In this document: one piece after another, positions 37,671 to 50,954 of the stretch | Layout of the letters: every line of letters starts with the position of its first letter | How positions within the stretch are numbered: the stretch's first letter is position 1 | Position numbers and translations under genes: made by a program | NCBI RefSeq assembly: GCF_008370325.1 | Contig: NZ_VNIP01000006.1 | Span: forward strand, 124,001-188,000 | Reading direction: 5' to 3' | DNA from: Martinezella tropici | GTDB lineage: Bacteria; Pseudomonadota; Alphaproteobacteria; Rhizobiales; Rhizobiaceae | Length of the DNA: 64,000 nucleotides | The notes under the pieces: model-generated | The model's database searches: none | Told to the model about the DNA's origin: nothing | Seen by the model: the letters and a program-made list of their open reading frames with translations, nothing else

Positions 37671-38135
37671 ATGCGTCACGTAGACTTCTCTCCCCTTTAT
37701 CGTTCCACCGTCGGTTTCGACCGTCTGTTCACCATGCTCGACAGCTTGGCCCAGCCGGATCAGGCACAGACCTATCCGCCCTACAACATCGAGCGCACCG
37801 GGGAAAACACCTATCGCATCACCATGGCCGTTGCCGGTTTCGATGAAAAGGAACTGAGCATCGAGGCTCACGCCCATGTCCTTCACGTCAAGGGCGAAAA
37901 GAGCGAAGAGCCGGCTGAAACCAGCGAATATCTCTATCGCGGTATCGCCAAGCGCGCCTTCGAGCGTCGCTTCCAGCTCGCCGATCATGTCGAGGTCCAG
38001 GCTGCTTCGCTGAAGAATGGTTTGCTGCACATCGATCTGCTGCGCAACATTCCGGAAGCCATGAAGCCCCGCCGCATCTCCATCGCGGCCGAACAGGTGG
38101 ATGCTCCAAAGTCCATCGAGGCTCACATCAACTAA
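37671..38135 (+). CDS. Small heat-shock protein (Hsp20/IbpA class)
   Basis: ATP-independent chaperone of 154 aa that holds unfolding proteins. The start [20 protein letters not shown] is typical of rhizobial class A (IbpA-like) proteins; the alpha-crystallin domain spans about 38-130, with YNIER, AVAGF and the closing [11 protein letters not shown] strand, and a C-terminal extension follows. AGGAGG lies before the ATG. Transcription from an RpoH promoter and translation through a ROSE-type leader are predicted. Single gene with its own terminator. Confidence 0.92.
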   Translation: MRHVDFSPLYRSTVGFDRLFTMLDSLAQPDQAQTYPPYNIERTGENTYRITMAVAGFDEKELSIEAHAHVLHVKGEKSEEPAETSEYLYRGIAKRAFERRFQLADHVEVQAASLKNGLLHIDLLRNIPEAMKPRRISIAAEQVDAPKSIEAHIN

Positions 38136-38215
38136 CGCGAGCTGGCGGTCCCCGACCGTCATGTCCGGGCTGACGGACTTAAACCGTCGCGCCTCTGATC
38201 CTCCCAAGATCAAAA

Positions 38216-38254
38216 AGAAGCGGCGCTCCATCGGGGGGCGCCGCTTTTGTTTTG
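38216..38254 (+). terminator. Intrinsic terminator of the small heat-shock gene
   Basis: Stem GCGGCGC / GCGCCGC (38220-38226 and 38238-38244) followed by TTTTGTTTTG. The left flank AAAAAGAA also makes it usable by the convergent transporter gene. Confidence 0.85.
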
Positions 38255-38271
38255 TCGCGATGTCGAAGGAC

Positions 38272-39294
38272 TCAGGCCGCGTTGGTGGCTTCGCCGGATT
38301 TTGCATCCGCCTGTGCCTTAGCAGCCTCGCGCCGCTTGGCCGCATCGGCATATTTCTGGGCAAGCACGGCGCAGGTCATCAGCTGGATCTGATGGAACAG
38401 CATGAGCGGCAGCACGATGGCGCCGATACCCTGGCCGGCGAAAATGACGTTGGCCATCGGCACGCCGCTCGCCAGAGACTTCTTCGAACCGCAGAAGGTA
38501 ATGGTAATTTCGTCAGCCTTCGTGAAACCGAGGGCGCGGCTGCCGAACATGGTGATGCAGATTACCATGGCAAGCAGTACCATGTTCGCGACGATCACGG
38601 TGGCGATGTCGGCCACCGAAAACGTGTGCCACAGCCCCTCGACCACCGCTTCGCTGAAGGCCGAATAGACGACCATCAGGATCGAACCGCGGTCGACCGG
38701 CATCAGGATCTTCTTCTTCGAGCGGATCCAGTCGCCGATCCATGGCTGCAGCACCTGGCCGGCGATGAAGGGAGCGAGCAGCTGCAGCATGATCTGCCAT
38801 AGGACATCCCAGGAAAAGCCGCCCTGGCCGCCGACGGAAAACAGGATGCCGACGAGCAGCGGCGTCAGAAACATGCCGAAGATGTTGGAGGCGGAGGCAG
38901 CACAGATCGCGGCGGACACGTTTCCGCCGGCGATGGAGGTGAAGGCGATGGAGGATTGCACCGTCGAGGGCAGCACACTCAGGAATAGCATGCCGGTATA
39001 GAGCGACACGGGCAGGATGCTGTTCGGGACGACATGGCCCATAGCTAGTACCAGCAACGGAAAGATCCCGAAGGTCGTCAGCAGGATAACGAGGTGCAGC
39101 CGCCAATGCAGTATGCCGGCGATAACGACATCGCGCGACAGGCGCGCACCATGCAGGAAGAACAAGAGCCCGATGGCGAAATTGGTGGCGATGCCGAAAT
39201 AGTGGGCGCTTGCCCCCTGCACCGGAAAGAGCGATGCCGTCAGAACGGTGAGCACCAGCAGCATGGTGAAGGTGTCTGGAAGAAAGCGGCGCAT
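38272..39294 (-). CDS. Bile acid:sodium symporter (SBF) family transporter
   Basis: Polytopic membrane protein of 340 aa with nine or ten hydrophobic helices. The conserved LPSTVQSSIAFTSIAGGN region near 108-125 and the second repeat FCGSKKSLASGVPMANVIF near 260 match the SBF/SBF-like (YfeH) family of sodium-coupled organic anion carriers. The C-terminus (about 310-340) is charged and Ala-rich. Substrate unknown. It is divergent from a LysR regulator gene (107 bases apart), the likely controller. Confidence 0.87.
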   Translation of the reverse strand: MRRFLPDTFTMLLVLTVLTASLFPVQGASAHYFGIATNFAIGLLFFLHGARLSRDVVIAGILHWRLHLVILLTTFGIFPLLVLAMGHVVPNSILPVSLYTGMLFLSVLPSTVQSSIAFTSIAGGNVSAAICAASASNIFGMFLTPLLVGILFSVGGQGGFSWDVLWQIMLQLLAPFIAGQVLQPWIGDWIRSKKKILMPVDRGSILMVVYSAFSEAVVEGLWHTFSVADIATVIVANMVLLAMVICITMFGSRALGFTKADEITITFCGSKKSLASGVPMANVIFAGQGIGAIVLPLMLFHQIQLMTCAVLAQKYADAAKRREAAKAQADAKSGEATNAA

Positions 39295-39401
39295 CGTGCC
39301 TACCCCAATCGCATTGCAAGTCTTGATGATTACTTCTTGCAGATAGACCTATTGTGATCCACGATGCAAGGAATAACAGTTATCGTGATACAGGATAAGC
39401 T

Positions 39402-40259
39402 ATGCTTGATCTCACGCAGTTGCGCAGCTTTGTCGCCGTCGAGCAGATGGGCAGCTTCACGCTGGCGGCGGAGCGGCTCGGTCTCGGGCAATCGACCGTC
39501 AGCCAGCATATACAGCGACTGGAAACGGAGATCGGGCGCAAATTACTGGCGCGGGACACACATCGCGTCGTTTTGACCGATGACGGTGAGGCATTGCTCG
39601 GACATGCACGCCAGATGCTGTCGATCGAAGGGGAGGTGCGGCAGCTTTTTGCCGGCAACAGCCTGCGCGGCAATCTTCGGCTCGGCGTTTCCGAGGATTT
39701 CGTCACCAGCCAGCTCCCTGACGTGCTGGAGGAGTTCGTGCGTTCGCATCCGTCGGTCGATCTCGAACTGACGGTCGCGCTCAGCGGTACGCTCTATGAG
39801 ATGCAGGACAATGGCGATCTCGATCTAGTGCTTGCCAAGCGCCGGCTCGGCGATACCAGGGGCAAGCTCGTCTATCGCGAGCCGCTGGTCTGGCTGGCGC
39901 GCGATCCGGAGCGCATTCGCAGGCTTGCGGCACCTTTGCCGTTGATTGCCTTTCCCGCGCCCAGCGTCACCCGTGCGGCAGCGCTGGAGGCACTCCGCCG
40001 GCAGCAGGTGCCATGGCGGATCGTCTGCACCTGCGGCAGCCTCAGCGGGCTGACGGCCGCTGCCCGCGCCGGCATGGGCGTTCTCGTTCAGCCGCAGAGC
40101 ATGGCGCCCGCCGGCCTGAGCGAAATTGCGCCGGGCTGGCTGCCGGCGCTGGAGGATGTCGAATTCGTGCTCGTGCCGCGCAAGGGTGCCAATCAACTCC
40201 TGATCAACGCCCTGTCGGAAGACATTCTGACAAAGGTCCGAGGGCCGAGATCGCACTGA
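39402..40259 (+). CDS. LysR family transcriptional regulator
   Basis: LysR-type regulator of 285 aa with helix-turn-helix at 1-60 (LRSFVAVEQMGSFTLAAERLGLGQSTVSQHIQ) and an effector domain from about 90. An AGGAT ribosome site precedes the ATG. Transcribed away from the SBF transporter, which it probably controls from the shared 107-base spacer. Confidence 0.88.
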   Translation: MLDLTQLRSFVAVEQMGSFTLAAERLGLGQSTVSQHIQRLETEIGRKLLARDTHRVVLTDDGEALLGHARQMLSIEGEVRQLFAGNSLRGNLRLGVSEDFVTSQLPDVLEEFVRSHPSVDLELTVALSGTLYEMQDNGDLDLVLAKRRLGDTRGKLVYREPLVWLARDPERIRRLAAPLPLIAFPAPSVTRAAALEALRRQQVPWRIVCTCGSLSGLTAAARAGMGVLVQPQSMAPAGLSEIAPGWLPALEDVEFVLVPRKGANQLLINALSEDILTKVRGPRSH

Positions 40260-40447
40260 GAACGATACCGCTCACGGCCTCTCGATAAAAGCAATACGGA
40301 TCTTGCGGATAACGCTGGGAATTTTCCGGGATTTTCATTGCCGGCTGTCGTTTCCTTTGCCTTTCGGGGCGCCGGATTCAGTTCAAAGTCAGCTTCCGCT
40401 GCTATCTTAGGTGGCGATGGGTGAACTGCGGGAGGATATTCGTCTCG
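40260..40447. other. Spacer between LysR gene and small ORF
   Basis: No feature that I can support beyond a likely promoter for the small ORF. Confidence 0.3.
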
Positions 40448-40585
40448 GTGATATATGGTGCCATCTTCATTTCCGGACTTGTAGCCTGCGTCGTGGCAAT
40501 GACGATGATTGCTCATCATAAGCCCGCGTCCGATCGCGAGGATTTATCGAACTTTGCAATGTTCGCCCATCGGAATCAAAACTAA
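40448..40585 (+). CDS. Possible 45-aa single-span membrane protein
   Basis: Short ORF from GTG at 40448 to TAA at 40583-40585. Residues 2-22 are a clear membrane helix (IYGAIFISGLVACVVAMTM), followed by a polar tail ending HRNQN. GGGAGG is present but 12 bases before the GTG, longer than ideal. An intrinsic terminator follows 20 bases after the stop, which supports a real plus-strand transcript, although that could also end the LysR message. Not recognised. Confidence 0.4.
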   Translation: MIYGAIFISGLVACVVAMTMIAHHKPASDREDLSNFAMFAHRNQN

Positions 40586-40603
40586 CCCTCGTTGTCGCCA
40601 TTT

Positions 40604-40644
40604 TGAGCGCCGTCCGGTCCGAATCCGGCTCCGGCGCTTTTTTC
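40604..40644 (+). terminator. Intrinsic terminator
   Basis: Stem AGCGCCG / CGGCGCT (40606-40612 and 40632-40638) with an inner TCCGG / CCGGA stem, then TTTTTTCG. It separates the plus-strand transcript from the convergent threonine aldolase gene. Confidence 0.82.
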
Positions 40645-40651
40645 GTGCGGG

Positions 40652-41698
40652 TCACGCCAGGCAGGCGAGGAAGTTCGCCACATCGGCCTCGGTCGTGGCG
40701 AAGCTCGTCACGAGACGGATCAGGGTTTCATCATTGCCGATCAGATCCGGTTGCGATTCCGGGATTGGCCATTCGTAGAATTTTGCCCCCTTGTCCTCGG
40801 CTGTCTTGGCGGAGGATTTCGGTATGATCGCGAAAACCTCGTTCGAAGCCGTCGGCCAGGCGAGGCGGGCGCCCCCCGCCCTTTCGATGCCGGCGCGCAG
40901 ACGATCGGCCATGCCATTGGAATGGCGGGCCAGATCGAGCCAAAGACCATCCTGGAAATAGCCGTCGAACTGGGCGGCGATGAAGCGCGACTTGGAGAAG
41001 AGCTGGGCGGCGCGCTTGCGGATGAAATGCATCTCCTTTGCCTTTTCAGGATCGAAGACGACGATCGCTTCGGCGCACCAGCAGCCGTTCTTGGTGCCGC
41101 CGAAAGAAAGAATGTCGACGCCACGCTTCCATGTCATTTCGGCCGGGGTTGTACCGAGCGCAACCAGGGCGTTGGCGAAGCGCGCGCCATCCATATGCAG
41201 CGGCAGGCCGTTCGCTTTGGCGACGGCAGCGACGGCATCGATCTCGTCAAGTGAATAGACGGTGCCGATTTCCGTTGCTTGCGTGATTGTCACAGCAGCG
41301 GCACGACCGTGATGTATGGCATCCTGCGGGAAGCGGGCGATCTTGGCGGCGAGCGCCCGAGGATCGATCTTGCCGGCCGGACCCTTAACAGTTGCCAGAC
41401 GCGCAGAGCTGAAGAAGTCCGGCGAGCCGCATTCGTCTTCGGCGACATGCGCCTCGCTGTGGCAGAAGGTGATGCCGCCCGGCTTCTGGACGCTGGCGAG
41501 CGACAATGAATTGGCGGCGGAACCGGTCGCGACGAAGAAGACGGCGACTTCGCGCTCGAAGATCTCCGAAAACTTTGCCTCGACCTTCTGATCCAGTTCG
41601 CTCAAGCCATAGGCGGTGGCAAAGCCTCCGGACTCGGCAAGCAGACGTTCAGCGATCTTGGAATGGGCGCCCGCCCAATTATCGGAGGCAAAGAACAT
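40652..41698 (-). CDS. ltaE: Low-specificity L-threonine aldolase
   Basis: PLP enzyme of 348 aa cleaving L-threonine or allo-threonine to glycine and acetaldehyde. Fold-type I features: FFVATGSAANSLSL at about 54-67, HMDGARFANAL at 168-178, and the PLP lysine Lys203 in SFGGTKNG. Length and motif order match the beta-eliminating lyase/LtaE family. Monocistronic, with no clear ribosome site before the ATG at 41698, although the MFFASDNWAG start is typical. Confidence 0.92.
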   Translation of the reverse strand: MFFASDNWAGAHSKIAERLLAESGGFATAYGLSELDQKVEAKFSEIFEREVAVFFVATGSAANSLSLASVQKPGGITFCHSEAHVAEDECGSPDFFSSARLATVKGPAGKIDPRALAAKIARFPQDAIHHGRAAAVTITQATEIGTVYSLDEIDAVAAVAKANGLPLHMDGARFANALVALGTTPAEMTWKRGVDILSFGGTKNGCWCAEAIVVFDPEKAKEMHFIRKRAAQLFSKSRFIAAQFDGYFQDGLWLDLARHSNGMADRLRAGIERAGGARLAWPTASNEVFAIIPKSSAKTAEDKGAKFYEWPIPESQPDLIGNDETLIRLVTSFATTEADVANFLACLA

Positions 41699-42263
41699 GG
41701 AAATGCACCAATTAAAAAGAGTGAGTTACGGCGTGATAAATAGGATCGGCCGGACATTATGCCAATGCAAAAACCTATCAAGAGCCTGAAGCTGAAGAAT
41801 GCATCACAGAAATTGATCTACGCAATCAACAAATAAAATGATGCGTCGCAGCGAAACTTTATTGCTCGATTTACACAACAAAGGCAATCTTCCGTCTTTC
41901 GTTGACGAATTTTTGCCGTTTTGCTCTTGCGAAGGCCTGAGCTTTCTGGCATAGAGCTGATGAATTAGGACAGGGTTGCTGTCCTATTTTGGCCGCCGAG
42001 GCCGAAGATGTGCCCCAGGGTCCTGACGATGTCGGGATTTCGAGCTATAGTTATCCGGAGCGTGCCCTTTCAAGCCTTTCAGGCGGGGGCAATGCGGCGG
42101 TGGAATAGCAAGGCGCGGAACGCTGACGACGGGCTCCACTTAGGGAGTCGCGGTTCGCGGCCGGATCTTCACAATGCAACAGCGCTGTCGCGCGTCGGCC
42201 CCGGAAACGGACCGCGCGGGACGAAGGAGCGCCCGCGACGCGGGCCTTACCGGAGGGAAGACG
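41699..42263. other. Long leader/promoter region of gltB
   Basis: About 565 bases without a convincing gene. The left 200 bases are AT-rich and should hold divergent promoters for ltaE and gltB; the right part is GC-rich and could be read as an N-terminal extension from 42174, but lacks coding character. It holds the hairpin at 41966. Confidence 0.5.
41966..41990 (+). promoter_or_regulatory. Hairpin with T-run in the gltB leader, possible attenuator
   Basis: Perfect 8-bp stem TAGGACAG / CTGTCCTA with a GGTTG loop, followed directly by TTTT. Located about 275 bases before gltB. It could be a weak terminator or attenuator; no leader peptide was identified. Confidence 0.35.
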
Positions 42264-47003
<4,740 letters not shown>

Positions 47004-47180
47004 TCCGCCCCCGTTCTGAAACCAGCCGAGGGTTTCGCCTCGCATTGCGGTCGCCGCCATGGCGACCGCGACTGTCGAACAGCGGAATCGGATGTGAATT
47101 AAAGTGCCGGACAGGGAAACCGAGATGACCCTCAGGCACGGGAGCCATGAGCTCCTCTTTTAGAGTGAGGAAACGAAAGC
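47004..47180. other. gltB-gltD spacer with a hairpin
   Basis: The spacer holds GCGGTCGC / GCGACCGC at about 47048-47070 without a T-run. It may protect the 3' end of the gltB message or set the gltB:gltD ratio; no gene is seen. Confidence 0.4.
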
Positions 47181-48635
47181 ATGGGCAAGGTAACAGGCTT
47201 CTTGGAAATCGACCGGCAGGTGGCGAAGTATCAGCCGGCGTCGGATCGCATCCGGCATTTCCGTGAATTCACGATCCCCATGTCGGATCAGGAAGTGCAG
47301 AAACAGGCAGCCCGCTGCATGGACTGTGGCATTCCCTATTGCCACGGCCCGACCGGCTGCCCGGTGCACAACCAGATCCCCGATTGGAACGACCTCGTTT
47401 ACAACAACAATTGGGAACAGGCGATCCACAACCTGCATTCGACCAACAACTTCCCGGAATTCACCGGCCGCGTCTGCCCCGCGCCCTGCGAGGAGGCCTG
47501 CACGCTGAACCTGGAAGATGCCCCGGTCGCCATCAAGACCGTGGAACAGGCGATTGCCGACAAGGCCTATGAGCTTGGCTTCATTCGCCCGCAGCCGGCA
47601 ACGGTGCATACGGGCAAGAAGGTCGCGATCATCGGCTCAGGTCCGGCCGGCATGGCAGCCGCCCAGCAGCTCGGCCGCGCCGGTCACGACGTTCATCTTT
47701 ATGAGCGCGAAAGCAAGCCCGGCGGCCTGCTGCGCTACGGCATCCCGGACTTCAAGATGGAGAAGAACTTCATCGACCGGCGCGTCGAGCAGATGAAGGG
47801 CGAGGGCGTCACCTTCCATTGCGGCGTCAATGTCGGCGTGGATGTCAAGGTCGAGCAACTTCTGGCCGACTATGATGCCGTGCTCTATTGCGGCGGTTCG
47901 GAAACCCCGCGCGAAGCCGGCATTCCCGGCACGACTCTTGCCGGCGTCCATGACGCCATGCCTTATCTCGTGCAACAGAACCGCCGCGTCGGCCGCGAAA
48001 ACATCGACAGCGTCGGCTGGCCCGGCGATCCGATTCTCGCTGGCGGCAAGCATATCGTCGTTGTCGGCGGCGGCGATACGGCGTCGGACTGCGTCGGCAC
48101 GGCATTCCGTCAGGGCGCGGTGAAGGTGACCCAGCTCGACATTCGTCCGCAGCCGCCGGAAAAGGAAGACAAGCTCGCCGTCTGGCCGTTCTGGGCAACG
48201 AAGATGCGCACCTCTTCCTCCCAGGCCGAAGGTGCCGTTCGTGAATTCCAGGTCGCGACGCTCGAGTTCATCGGCGAAGACGGCGTTCTGACGGGCGTGA
48301 AGTGCTGCGAAGTCGATGAGCGCCGCAAGCCGATCGCCGGCACGGAATTCGTCATCCGCGCCGATCTCGCCTTCATCGCCATCGGCTTCCGTGGCCCGTT
48401 CACCGACAGCGTGCTCAAGGAACTTGACGGCAAGCTGACGCTGAACACGGATCGCCGTGGTTCGACTAACGTCGTTGCCAACGACAAGGACTACAAGACC
48501 TCGATCGACAAGTTCTGGACGGCCGGCGACATTCGCCGCGGCCAGTCGCTGGTGGTCTGGGCAATCCGCGAGGGCCGCCAGGCCGCCCGCGCCATCGACG
48601 AGGCCCTGATGGGTTCGACGGTTCTGCCGAACTGA
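47181..48635 (+). CDS. gltD: Glutamate synthase (NADPH) small subunit
   Basis: Small GOGAT subunit of 484 aa passing electrons from NADPH to the large subunit. N-terminal cysteine-rich region for two 4Fe-4S clusters (AARCMDCGIPYCHGPTGCPVHN near 39-60 and CPAPCEEACT near 98), FAD motif VAIIGSGPAGMAAA near 148, NADPH motif VVGGGDTASDC near 294, and final FAD-binding GDIRRG. GAGG precedes the ATG. Terminated by the strong hairpin at 48664. Confidence 0.96.
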   Translation: MGKVTGFLEIDRQVAKYQPASDRIRHFREFTIPMSDQEVQKQAARCMDCGIPYCHGPTGCPVHNQIPDWNDLVYNNNWEQAIHNLHSTNNFPEFTGRVCPAPCEEACTLNLEDAPVAIKTVEQAIADKAYELGFIRPQPATVHTGKKVAIIGSGPAGMAAAQQLGRAGHDVHLYERESKPGGLLRYGIPDFKMEKNFIDRRVEQMKGEGVTFHCGVNVGVDVKVEQLLADYDAVLYCGGSETPREAGIPGTTLAGVHDAMPYLVQQNRRVGRENIDSVGWPGDPILAGGKHIVVVGGGDTASDCVGTAFRQGAVKVTQLDIRPQPPEKEDKLAVWPFWATKMRTSSSQAEGAVREFQVATLEFIGEDGVLTGVKCCEVDERRKPIAGTEFVIRADLAFIAIGFRGPFTDSVLKELDGKLTLNTDRRGSTNVVANDKDYKTSIDKFWTAGDIRRGQSLVVWAIREGRQAARAIDEALMGSTVLPN

Positions 48636-48663
48636 ACTTCGCTGCTCTTTTAATGCGCTTATC

Positions 48664-48698
48664 AAAAGGCCGGGTTCGCAATGAACCCGGCCTTTGTT
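48664..48698. terminator. Intrinsic terminator of gltD
   Basis: Thirteen-base arms AAAGGCCGGGTTC / GAACCCGGCCTTT followed by GTTCTT. It ends two bases before the stop codon of the convergent synthetase-like gene, so it may serve both. Confidence 0.9.
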
Positions 48699-48699
48699 C

Positions 48700-49449
48700 T
48701 TATCGGTTTGCAGCGATGTTCCAGTTGTAGATGCAGCGGTCGAGGCCGATCGCGATTTCCAGCACTGCGATGTCATGGTCTACCGCCGGTTCCTTCTTCG
48801 GCTGGCTGCGATAGCGCTGCGGAAAGTCCGTCCGTTTCGAAATCGAGCAGACCTCCATCCATTTGTCGCCGTTGTCGATCTCGATATCCATCGTGATTTC
48901 GGAATAGGCCGGGAGGCGATCGGATGGCACGATCCGCGTCGGCAGATGGATCACCGAGGCGATCATGCGGCGGACCGGTTCCAGCGAGGCGGTGTGGTAA
49001 TCATTGCCGCTATCGGCGGTAAACGCGCATTGGAATTCAAGCTGCCAGAATTCCTTGAGCCGCACATGCTTGCTCGGCTGCTCCTGTTCGCGGCGATAGG
49101 ATTTCCCAGCCTGCCAGACGCACAAAGGCAGCCGCGTTCTCGAATGGTTTCCGAGAAGATGCTGCATGTAGGCATAGGTTGATGGCGTCGTTTCGGGCCG
49201 AAGCACAAGTTCAATCTCGGTCTTCGATACCTGCTCCTGTACCCATATGTCCGGGTTGGAATAGGCATCCGAGACGAGGCTTCGAGGCATCAGGGTCGGA
49301 GCTTCGACCCTGCGAAAATCCCAGGCGGAGTTTGCGGATCGCAGAAAGCGTGCGACTTCATCGGAAAAGAACCGGACGAGATCGTCGCGCAGTTTGATAT
49401 CCCGCTCTTCCCAATGAACGAGCGAATTGACGTTATAGATATTGAGCAC
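48700..49449 (-). CDS. Stand-alone class II aminoacyl-tRNA-synthetase-like catalytic core
   Basis: Protein of 249 aa that reads as a bare class II synthetase core, nearest by eye to the glycyl/threonyl/prolyl (class IIa) group. Motif 1: WDFRRVEAPTLM with Pro51. The LRPETTPSTYAYM segment (83-95) resembles the GlyRS 'RPETAQG' substrate loop. Motif 2: WQAGKSYRREQEQ ... RLKEFWQLEFQ (112-140). Motif 3: LEIAIGLDR (230-238). The chain ends 11 residues later, so there is no anticodon-binding domain. GTG start with GGAG eight bases upstream. Isolated gene. It could charge a carrier protein or small molecule, or regulate; function unknown. Confidence 0.75.
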   Translation of the reverse strand: MLNIYNVNSLVHWEERDIKLRDDLVRFFSDEVARFLRSANSAWDFRRVEAPTLMPRSLVSDAYSNPDIWVQEQVSKTEIELVLRPETTPSTYAYMQHLLGNHSRTRLPLCVWQAGKSYRREQEQPSKHVRLKEFWQLEFQCAFTADSGNDYHTASLEPVRRMIASVIHLPTRIVPSDRLPAYSEITMDIEIDNGDKWMEVCSISKRTDFPQRYRSQPKKEPAVDHDIAVLEIAIGLDRCIYNWNIAANR

Positions 49450-49686
49450 GTGCCATTCTCCATAGGCAACGTTGATGTTTTGAGGTGAGGGCTTTACGTC
49501 CAGCAGCCGCCGGACACGCCAATCGCTCCGGCCGTCACGACTGGACGCGGAGACCTCAGCCGGAGAAAGCGCGCAAAATCGCAGCCTGCCGGCAGGTGCG
49601 GTTACGATCGATATGATCTGCGCTGTTCGTACTCATGCAGTACTTCTATTGGCGGTCTGCAAGCTTGTCAAACCGCTCCAGCGCAT
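49450..49686. other. Spacer upstream of the synthetase-like gene
   Basis: About 240 bases between two minus-strand genes, not extending either ORF convincingly. It likely holds the promoter of the synthetase-like gene. No RNA gene recognised. Confidence 0.35.
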
Positions 49687-50877
49687 CTACCGCGCCACCG
49701 ATCCCGGCAACCGGTAGTCGTCCACGCGGCCGGCCGGTGGCGGATCCATTCGGCCCTTCTCGACCAGAAGATCGCGTGGCGAGGGCGTCGTCACGGCGGG
49801 TGCCGGCGCGGCGCCCAGGAGTTGCGAGCCGCCGTCGAGGTCGGGGTCGGAAAGACTTATCGGCTGCGTGCGGGTTATTTTTTCCATCTCGGTTGCGGGG
49901 AGGTTGGCCTGCAGTGCCGGCAGCGAATTGCCCGTGTCGAGGCGGGTGATGTCGGGGCTTGCCTGATCTCCCAATATCCGGCGCGCCGGCTTTTCGACAT
50001 AGAAGGCGACCTTGCGCTTGCCGGCCACCGTCAGGTTAACGCCATCTGCCGTCCTCAATCGAACCTGCTGGCCGTTTATGTCGGAGCCGGTAACGATGAA
50101 TTCGCCGTTCTGGTCGGTAAATCCGTCCCATATGTCGATGAATTCGCCGCCGACGCTGGTCATCTGGCTTTGGTAGATCTGATTGAGCTTGACCGCACCT
50201 GCGCTCAACTGATCCGAGCCGAAGGAGGGCAGTCCCACCCAGAGCAGCGGGATATGGCGGCTCGTCACCAGCTTGGCGAATTGCTGCACGCGCTCTTCAT
50301 AGGCGAGGAACCACGGATCGGTGCCGTATTTCTCATTCAGCCCGTCGCCGATCATCTGCTGTCGGTCGTTGGCGCCGATCATGACGATGACCATGGCCGG
50401 CTTCAACTGATCGATCATCCCGGGCAGTTGTTGCGGCCAGTTGTAATAATCCTGCCGGACGAGGCCGGAAGCGATATTGCTGCGGGCCTGGATGACGACG
50501 CCGGGGGAGGTGGAGAAGGCATCCTCCAGTCCCGCCGCCAGGCCACTCGCCAGGAAGTCGCCGACGACGAGAATGGTTTTAGCATCGGGACGCTTTTCCG
50601 TCGGCGGCGGCGTTTCCGGCTGCACGACCGGTTGCCGAGGCGGTGGGGTCGGCCGCTTGCGCGGCTGGGCCTTTCGACGCGGTGGCGGCTGCTCGGCCGG
50701 CTGATCGGGATAGTCCGGCTCGCGGGTGCCGAACAGCATATCGAACAGGTTTCTGCGCGGCCGCTCCTGCGCTTCGGCTGCGCTCCACAGGCCGCCGAAC
50801 ATGATGACGGCCGCAAGGAATGCCGCAAGGACAATCCTTGCTGTTGCCATGGTCGCGCGGGCAGGTCGTTTTATCAT
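49687..50877 (-). CDS. DUF459 (SGNH-like) exported protein, catalytic Ser absent
   Basis: Protein of 396 aa: N-terminal signal/anchor (about 12-36), a Pro/Arg/Lys-rich linker (about 55-98), then a DUF459 SGNH-hydrolase-like domain. Block I reads VVGDFLASGL with Phe108 where hydrolases have Ser; block III is MIGANDRQQ (168-174); block V reads ADGVNLTVAG, with Asn281 in place of His. This suggests a non-hydrolytic or altered member. The C-terminus is Pro/Ala-rich. Lies upstream on the minus strand of the synthetase-like gene and downstream of the lytic transglycosylase, possibly co-transcribed with the latter (77-base gap). Confidence 0.78.
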   Translation of the reverse strand: MIKRPARATMATARIVLAAFLAAVIMFGGLWSAAEAQERPRRNLFDMLFGTREPDYPDQPAEQPPPRRKAQPRKRPTPPPRQPVVQPETPPPTEKRPDAKTILVVGDFLASGLAAGLEDAFSTSPGVVIQARSNIASGLVRQDYYNWPQQLPGMIDQLKPAMVIVMIGANDRQQMIGDGLNEKYGTDPWFLAYEERVQQFAKLVTSRHIPLLWVGLPSFGSDQLSAGAVKLNQIYQSQMTSVGGEFIDIWDGFTDQNGEFIVTGSDINGQQVRLRTADGVNLTVAGKRKVAFYVEKPARRILGDQASPDITRLDTGNSLPALQANLPATEMEKITRTQPISLSDPDLDGGSQLLGAAPAPAVTTPSPRDLLVEKGRMDPPPAGRVDDYRLPGSVAR

Positions 50878-50954
50878 AGCTACTTTCCGCTGACGCCCCG
50901 CGATCGCATGAAGACAAATTTCCCGTCAAGCGATCGAGGTCCGTTTTATGCGGC

